Assembly (NCBI RefSeq): GCF_006439025.1 | Contig: NZ_RCYZ01000003.1 | Coordinates: 436,127-500,126 of the forward strand | Length of the DNA: 64,000 nt | Source: Hymenobacter nivis | GTDB lineage: Bacteria; Bacteroidota; Bacteroidia; Cytophagales; Hymenobacteraceae | Direction: 5' to 3' | In this document: positions 59,587-64,000 of the stretch, in pieces | Layout: each line of letters opens with the position of its first letter | How positions within the stretch are numbered: the stretch's first letter is position 1 | The notes under the pieces: model-generated | Database searches by the model: none | The model's input: only the letters and a program-made list of their open reading frames with translations | Told to the model about the DNA's origin: nothing | Program-made: the position numbers and the translations under genes

Positions 59587-60987
59587 TCACGTAAGGGGCT
59601 TGCCTTTCGGCAGCAGGGCCCGGATTTCGGCCCACTGCACGGCGCCCGTGGCCAGCAAGATGGGGCCGAACAGGGACCCCAGCAGGCCCGCTTCCAGCCA
59701 CCAGGGCAGCGACAGGCCGGCGCGCGCGGCCCACCAGGCCCCGCACAGCAGCCCGAAGGCCAGCAGCAGGCGCGCCAGCAGGGCCCACGGCAGGGCCACG
59801 CGGGTGCGCCGCGCCACCAGCACGAGGTAGGCCGCCGACACGGCCACGGCGCAGACCAGCGTGTTCAAGGCGGCGGCCACGGCCCCGAAGCGGGGCAGCA
59901 GCACCAGGTTCAGCACCACGTTCAGGGCGAGGCTGGCGGCCACGGCGCGGCTCACGGCGCCCTCGTGGGCGGTGCTGGTGAGCAGGGTGCTGTAGATGGC
60001 GAAGAAGGCGTGCACCAGCACGTTGAGGAACAAAATGCGCAGGCAAAGCGCCATTTTGGCCAGCTCCGCCGGGCTGCTGTGGTGGAACTGCCAGAACAGC
60101 ACTTCGCCCCGAAACAGCCCGAACGCCACCGCGAACATGAGCGGCGCGGCCACCACCCGCTGCCCAAACCAGAGCAGCTTGCGCTGGGCCTCGGCGTCGT
60201 GCGGGGTGCTGGCAAATTTGGCAAAAAACAGCGGCAGCACCGTCCAGGCGTACATCATCACGGCGTCGGCCCAGCGGTAGGCCCCGGCGTAGTAGCCGGC
60301 CTCGGCGGGCGAGTGCAGGCGCTCGAGCATCACCATGTCCACGCGCTCGTTGATGCCGTAGAGCAGCGCCATCAGGGCGAAGGGCAAGCTGGCGCGCAGG
60401 GCCTGCCGCGCCCGGGGGCCCTGCCAGCGGTAGCGCACGCGGCCAAACAGGCGCGTCATCAGCCCATAGAGCAGCGCCGCCGTGAAAGCCGCCGCCCCCA
60501 GCCGGGCCCCCACGTAGCTGCCCAGCGTGAGGCCGCCCGGCAGCAGGGCCAGGATGGCGGCCAGCAGCAGGGCTTTTTCGAGCACCGAGAGCACGGCGTC
60601 GGTGTTGAAGTGCTGGCGGGCTTGCACGGGGCCCCGCAAAAACTGCCCGTACTGGGTGAGCAGCAGCGCCGCCGACACCCCCGCCAGCAGCCCCAGCTGG
60701 GGCCCCCGGTAGCCCAGCGCCCAGCCCACGGGCAGCAGCACGGCCAGCCCGGCCAGGCCCAGCCCCCCGCGCAGGGGCAGCAGCACCGGGAATTCCTGGG
60801 CCAGAAAATCGGGCGCGGCGGCCAATCGCTGCACCACGTAGGGCGTCAGGCCGAGGTCGGCGAGGGCGGCCACGGCAATGGCCAGCGCCGAGAGGGCGGC
60901 CACCAGCCCGAAGGCCGCGTGGCCCAGGCGGTCCTGCACCAGGTTTTCGACCACGATCCAGCCGGGCTTGATGGCCAGGTTGAGCAA
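59587..60987 (-). CDS. Oligosaccharide flippase (Wzx/MATE-like); true N-terminus probably upstream
   Basis: 466 residues from the TTG at 60987, with about 12-14 membrane helices of the polysaccharide transporter family (LGLLAGVSAALLLTQYGQF; LMALLYGINERVDMVMLERL; VAAALNTLVCAVAV). Flippases of this type normally begin with a short basic helix such as KRFFGNL, and the in-frame DNA just upstream encodes exactly IKRFFGNLSLVVLLNLAIKP, but contains no ATG, GTG or TTG before the stop at 61036-61038; an ATC at 61023 or an ATA at 61032 could start it. It should move lipid-linked sugars across the inner membrane. Confidence 0.88.
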   Translation of the reverse strand: MLNLAIKPGWIVVENLVQDRLGHAAFGLVAALSALAIAVAALADLGLTPYVVQRLAAAPDFLAQEFPVLLPLRGGLGLAGLAVLLPVGWALGYRGPQLGLLAGVSAALLLTQYGQFLRGPVQARQHFNTDAVLSVLEKALLLAAILALLPGGLTLGSYVGARLGAAAFTAALLYGLMTRLFGRVRYRWQGPRARQALRASLPFALMALLYGINERVDMVMLERLHSPAEAGYYAGAYRWADAVMMYAWTVLPLFFAKFASTPHDAEAQRKLLWFGQRVVAAPLMFAVAFGLFRGEVLFWQFHHSSPAELAKMALCLRILFLNVLVHAFFAIYSTLLTSTAHEGAVSRAVAASLALNVVLNLVLLPRFGAVAAALNTLVCAVAVSAAYLVLVARRTRVALPWALLARLLLAFGLLCGAWWAARAGLSLPWWLEAGLLGSLFGPILLATGAVQWAEIRALLPKGKPLT

Positions 60988-61068
60988 AACGACGAGGCTG
61001 AGGTTGCCGAAAAACCGTTTGATGCGGGGTATGCGTTAGGGCGGCGCGGGCACCGCGCCCACGCCGGG

Positions 61069-61076
61069 CAAAGTTA
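61069..61076 (-). promoter_or_regulatory. -7 promoter box for the flippase gene
   Basis: TAACTTTG on the minus strand, about 46 bases before the ATC at 61023. Its position allows the longer, non-canonical start. Confidence 0.5.
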
Positions 61077-61115
61077 CGCCCCCGGGCCGGCCGAAGGAGG
61101 GCCCCCGGGGGCCCC

Positions 61116-62333
61116 CTATTTCAGGCGGCAGCTGAGGATGGTCACATCGTCGGCAAACTGGTCGGTGCCGCCGCCAAAGGCCTGGATTTCGCGCAGCAGC
61201 GTTTCGTGCAGGCGCGGCAGGGGCAGGTAGCGGTTTTGGGCGATGACGCGCAGCACACCTTCTTCGCCAAACTCATTGCCCTCGGCGTCAAATACTTCCG
61301 TCAGGCCATCGGTGTAGGTGAAAAGCAGCGAGCGGGGCGGCACCAGCACTTCGCCCACCTCCAACCCGGGCAGTTCCTCAATGATACCAAGCATGACGGT
61401 GCCGGTTTTGAGGAACTGCGGGGGCCCCTGGTCGGGCAGCAGGATGGGGTCGTTGTGGCCGGCGTTGATGAAGCGCAGGCGGCGGGTGCGGCCGTCGTAG
61501 ATGCCCAGGAAGGCGGTGATGAATTTCTCGCCCCCGGCGTTGCGAAAGATCAAGTGGTTGAGCTCGTGGGCGATAATGGCCAGGTCGGCGCCCTGGCGCA
61601 GCAGCGTGCGCAGCCCGGCCTGGAAGTTCGACATGAGCAGGGCCGCCGCCACGCCCTTGCCGCTCACGTCGGCAATGCAGAGCAGCAGGCGGTCGGCATC
61701 GATTTCCACCACGTCGAAGTAGTCGCCCCCGATTTCGGTGTGCGGCACATAGGTGCGGGCCACGGCCACGGCCGCGTTGTTGGGCAAGTGCGTGGGAAAG
61801 AGCAGGCGCTGCACGTCCTGGGCAATCTCAATTTCGCGGCGCAAGGCCGCCGCCGCCACCCGCTGGCGGGTGAGGCGGCGGTTTTCCACGGCCCCGATGA
61901 GGATATTGGCCAGCGTTTCGAGAAACTTGGTGGCCTCCTGGCTGGCGTAGTCGGCCTGGGCCGTGCCGATGAGGGCATAGGCCAGCACCCGCCCGCCCAG
62001 GCTCACCGGAATCACGGTTTCGAAGCCGGCCCAGGCGGGCCCCAGGTCGAGGCCCTGCATGACGCAGGGCACGGCGCAGCACTGGTCCTGCACCACCGCC
62101 GGCAGGGGCCCCACGGCCACCGGGAAGGCCACTTCCTCGCGGTACACGCCGTCGGTGAGCACGTACAGCACCAGCCGCCGCACCCCCAGCTGGCCGATGA
62201 GCGTGAACTGAAAGATTTTGTAGAGCGCGGCCTCGCTGGTCTCGTCCTGGGTGATGGCCTGGGTGATTTCGAGCAGCGCGGAAAGTTCGCGCTCCTTGAG
62301 AAACAGGCGTTTATCGGAAGCAGTGTTGGGCAT
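61116..62333 (-). CDS. GAF domain / SpoIIE-type serine phosphatase (RsbU-like)
   Basis: 405 residues. An N-terminal coiled helix (LFLKERELSALLEITQAI) leads into a GAF domain (~20-170; LYVLTDGVYREEVAFPVAV), then the PP2C-like SpoIIE domain: EIAQDVQRLLFPTHLPN, EIGGDYFDV (metal Asp), CIADVSGKGVAAALLMSN, INAGHNDPILL, FTYTDGLTEVFDAEG and DDVTIL. Such enzymes dephosphorylate anti-sigma-factor antagonists in partner-switching. No such partners lie in the window. Confidence 0.94.
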   Translation of the reverse strand: MPNTASDKRLFLKERELSALLEITQAITQDETSEAALYKIFQFTLIGQLGVRRLVLYVLTDGVYREEVAFPVAVGPLPAVVQDQCCAVPCVMQGLDLGPAWAGFETVIPVSLGGRVLAYALIGTAQADYASQEATKFLETLANILIGAVENRRLTRQRVAAAALRREIEIAQDVQRLLFPTHLPNNAAVAVARTYVPHTEIGGDYFDVVEIDADRLLLCIADVSGKGVAAALLMSNFQAGLRTLLRQGADLAIIAHELNHLIFRNAGGEKFITAFLGIYDGRTRRLRFINAGHNDPILLPDQGPPQFLKTGTVMLGIIEELPGLEVGEVLVPPRSLLFTYTDGLTEVFDAEGNEFGEEGVLRVIAQNRYLPLPRLHETLLREIQAFGGGTDQFADDVTILSCRLK

Positions 62334-62349
62334 GGGGAGGGAACAGGGC

Positions 62350-63483
62350 TTAGCGCACCGCCGTTTTGGGGTCGTAGGCGTCGCGCAAGCCGTTGCCCAG
62401 CAAGTTAAAGCTTAAAACCAGCAGCGAGATGGCCGCGCCCGGCAGCACCGTCAGCCACAGTCCAGCTTGGGTGCCCAGCAGGTCGTAGCCCTCCTTCACC
62501 ATCAGGCCCCAGCTGGGGGCCGGCGGCTGCACGCCCAGGCCCAGGAAGCTCAGGCCGGCTTCGAGCAGGATGGCGGCGGCGAAGTTGCTGGTGGCCAGCA
62601 CCAGCAGGGGGCCCCGCAGGTTGGGCAGCAGGTGCCGGGCGATGAGGCGCGACGTGGGCAGCCCCAGCACCCGCCCGGCCTCCACGAAGGTGGCCGAGCG
62701 CAAACTCAGCAGCTGGCCGCGCACCACGCGGGCCACGTCCACCCACATCGTGAGGCCCACGGCCACGAAGCTGACCCACACGCCTTTGCTATCCAAAGCT
62801 AATGAAATGGCGATGACCAGCATGATACCTGGAATGCTCCACACCACGGTCATCAGCCCGAGCAATACGCTGTCGAGCCATCCGCCGAAGTAACCGGCCA
62901 GGGCCCCCACAGCCATGCCGAGCGCCATGGAAATGAGCACCGCCACCAGCCCGATGCCCAGCGAAATGCGGGTGCCCAGCAGCAGGCGGCTCAGCTCGTC
63001 GCGGCCGGCCTTGTCGGTGCCCAGCCAGTAGGTGCGGACCACGCGCGGCCCGGCGGCCACGCGCTGCGGGGGCCCCGGCGCGGTGCCAGGCTCGGCCCAG
63101 GGCCGCACCAGGGCCGAATCGGGGCCCTGGGCCTGGTAGGCGCTAATGGGCGCTTCCTCGTAGGCGGGCTCGCGGCCGCGCCACCAGGTGCGGAAAATGT
63201 TGTTGGACGGGCGGCCGGCCAGGGCCGAATCGGGCAGCGGCCGGCGCAGGAAATCGACCGTGAGGCCGGGGCCCTGCTTTTGCAGCGCCACGAAGCCGTG
63301 GCTGGCGTTGGGCGAGTTATCGGGCAAAATCCAGTAGCCCAGCACCGACACCAGCGCGCACAACGCAATGAATACTAGGCCGAACACAGCGGGCCGGTTT
63401 TGCCACAGGCGCTGGCGCACGTAGTAGCCCGGCGGGCGGGCGGCCGGCGCGGGCGGCGGGGCGGGCAACACGGGCGGCGCCAC
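62350..63483 (-). CDS. ABC transporter permease, DppC/OppC type
   Basis: 377 residues from a GTG at 63483. The Pro-rich N-terminus is followed by helix 1 (FGLVFIALCALVSVLGYWIL), then a periplasmic insert of about 120 residues (~55-165) ending in YWLGTDKAGRDELSRLLLGT, the usual DppC sequence. Five further helices follow with the coupling motif EAGRVLGLPTSRLIARHLLPN. It should import peptides or similar solutes with a DppB partner, not present here. The long insert is typical of Bacteroidota members. Confidence 0.9.
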   Translation of the reverse strand: MAPPVLPAPPPAPAARPPGYYVRQRLWQNRPAVFGLVFIALCALVSVLGYWILPDNSPNASHGFVALQKQGPGLTVDFLRRPLPDSALAGRPSNNIFRTWWRGREPAYEEAPISAYQAQGPDSALVRPWAEPGTAPGPPQRVAAGPRVVRTYWLGTDKAGRDELSRLLLGTRISLGIGLVAVLISMALGMAVGALAGYFGGWLDSVLLGLMTVVWSIPGIMLVIAISLALDSKGVWVSFVAVGLTMWVDVARVVRGQLLSLRSATFVEAGRVLGLPTSRLIARHLLPNLRGPLLVLATSNFAAAILLEAGLSFLGLGVQPPAPSWGLMVKEGYDLLGTQAGLWLTVLPGAAISLLVLSFNLLGNGLRDAYDPKTAVR

Positions 63484-63485
63484 GG

Positions 63486-63743
63486 CTAGCGGGTGTTGTG
63501 GCGCAGCAGGCCTTCTTTGGAGGCCAGGTAGCTGGCGTCGGTGGCAATGGCCCCGAAGGAGGTGGGCTCGTAGGCCAGCTCTGTATCGGGGTCGGGCCAG
63601 TAGCTGCGGATGAGGCCCTGCTCGAGCAGGCTGCGCAGCTGCTCGCGCAGCTCGGCCACGGGTAGGCCGGTTTTTTCCAGCAAGGTGCGGAACGGGGTGA
63701 CGAAGTAAAGCTCGTCGAGCAAGTCGAATTCAGGATCGGTCAC
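63486..63743 (-). CDS. Small conserved hypothetical protein
   Basis: 85 residues from a GTG (VTDPEFDLLDELYFVTPF). The sequence LLDELYFVTPFRTLLEKTGL followed by LREQLRSLLEQGLIRSY looks like a winged helix, suggesting a small DNA- or protein-binding module found beside transporter genes in Bacteroidota. It ends two bases before the permease start and is cotranscribed with it. Confidence 0.75.
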   Translation of the reverse strand: MTDPEFDLLDELYFVTPFRTLLEKTGLPVAELREQLRSLLEQGLIRSYWPDPDTELAYEPTSFGAIATDASYLASKEGLLRHNTR

Positions 63744-63775
63744 GGGAGGCGGAAAGCGGCGGAAAGGCAGGTGGG

Positions 63776-63783
63776 CAAAGGTA
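63776..63783 (-). promoter_or_regulatory. -7 promoter box of the permease unit
   Basis: TACCTTTG on the minus strand, 32 bases before the GTG at 63743. Confidence 0.5.
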
Positions 63784-63840
63784 CTTGTGAGGGCGGGATT
63801 GGTGTCATAAAGAGACGTTGTCAGCGTATTCTTGCCCTCG

Positions 63841-64000
63841 TTAATATGCCGCAGTTAGCGAAGAATCATCAATTGTCACTGCACCTCCCATTTCGGACGA
63901 AACGTAGGCAACAATCTCCTCTATTTCTTTATCCGACAAACGAAAAGAAGGCATTTGCTGCTTTTGAAACCTGTTGTAAAGTGCTACAGCGTATTCATCG
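63841..64000 (-). CDS. Class I cytochrome c, C-terminal fragment (5' part outside window)
   Basis: The minus-strand frame enters from base 64000 and stops at TAA (63841-63843), giving 52 residues: LYNRFQKQQMPSFRLSDKEI and EEIVAYVSSEMGG. A Met-Pro pair followed by LSD-x-EI-x-x-I-V-x-Y is the standard C-terminal region of small c-type cytochromes, the Met being the axial haem ligand; the CxxCH site would lie beyond the window. The gene is AT-richer than the surroundings. Confidence 0.7.
   Translation of the reverse strand, partial: DEYAVALYNRFQKQQMPSFRLSDKEIEEIVAYVSSEMGGAVTIDDSSLTAAY

Noticed and set aside
1..64000. CRISPR array, rRNA operon, prophage or intact insertion sequence
   Set aside because: No regularly spaced direct repeats, rRNA sequence, phage structural genes or transposase were seen.

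Overview
The window looks like chromosomal DNA from a high-GC Bacteroidota of the Hymenobacter type. Supporting signs are Bacteroidota promoter boxes (TAnnTTTG, sometimes with TTG about 20 bases upstream), very few Shine-Dalgarno sequences, and families typical of the phylum: a type IX secretion plug protein, a DUF3276/PUR protein, carboxypeptidase-regulatory TonB receptors, LytS/LytTR pairs and a BlaI/M56 pair. The word GGGGCCC is strikingly frequent both in genes (as Gly-Ala GGG GCC) and between them. No rRNA, intact tRNA, CRISPR array, prophage or intact insertion sequence was seen. The assignment to genus is an inference.

Layout. 1-5.8 kb: the end of an ABC-F ATPase, cupin and VOC proteins, a T9SS plug lipoprotein, a CBM9-like lipoprotein and an M48 protease. 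6.1-10.1 kb: an overlapping three-gene type I-like export operon (ABC membrane half, HlyD adaptor, TolC) in which the ABC protein stops where its ATPase domain should begin. 10.2-20.2 kb: housekeeping and small genes (ychF, DUF3276, DUF58, SDR with an AraC regulator, deoxyhypusine-synthase-like protein, hslV) and an AT-richer GT32 glycosyltransferase. 20.6-25.8 kb: a TonB receptor, the pyruvate dehydrogenase E2 subunit and a histidine phosphatase.

25.9-33.0 kb is a menaquinone cluster: hotdog thioesterase, menF, menD, menB and menE. It is interrupted by palindromic repeats and by small unrelated genes, one of them AT-rich and directly in front of menE. menD carries an in-frame tRNA-like segment. 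33-45 kb: membrane and outer-membrane proteins, an alpha/beta hydrolase, then two paralogous LytS/LytTR two-component systems pointing at each other, each with unrelated genes between kinase and regulator. A small remnant of an MmeI-like methyltransferase lies at 45.0-45.2 kb.

45.5-55 kb: a TonB receptor with a lipoprotein, two tandem PAS-only proteins followed by a CZB-like protein that has lost most of its metal ligands, tatD, and a BlaI repressor overlapping an M56 peptidase that ends in POTRA-like domains. 55.3-61 kb: polysaccharide genes (GH5, GT2, polysaccharide deacetylase, flippase). The window ends with a GAF-SpoIIE phosphatase, a DppC-type permease, a small conserved protein and the C-terminus of a cytochrome c on the minus strand.

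The systems most worth a second look are the ATPase-less export operon, the BlaI/M56-POTRA pair, and the PAS-PAS-CZB module without any output domain.
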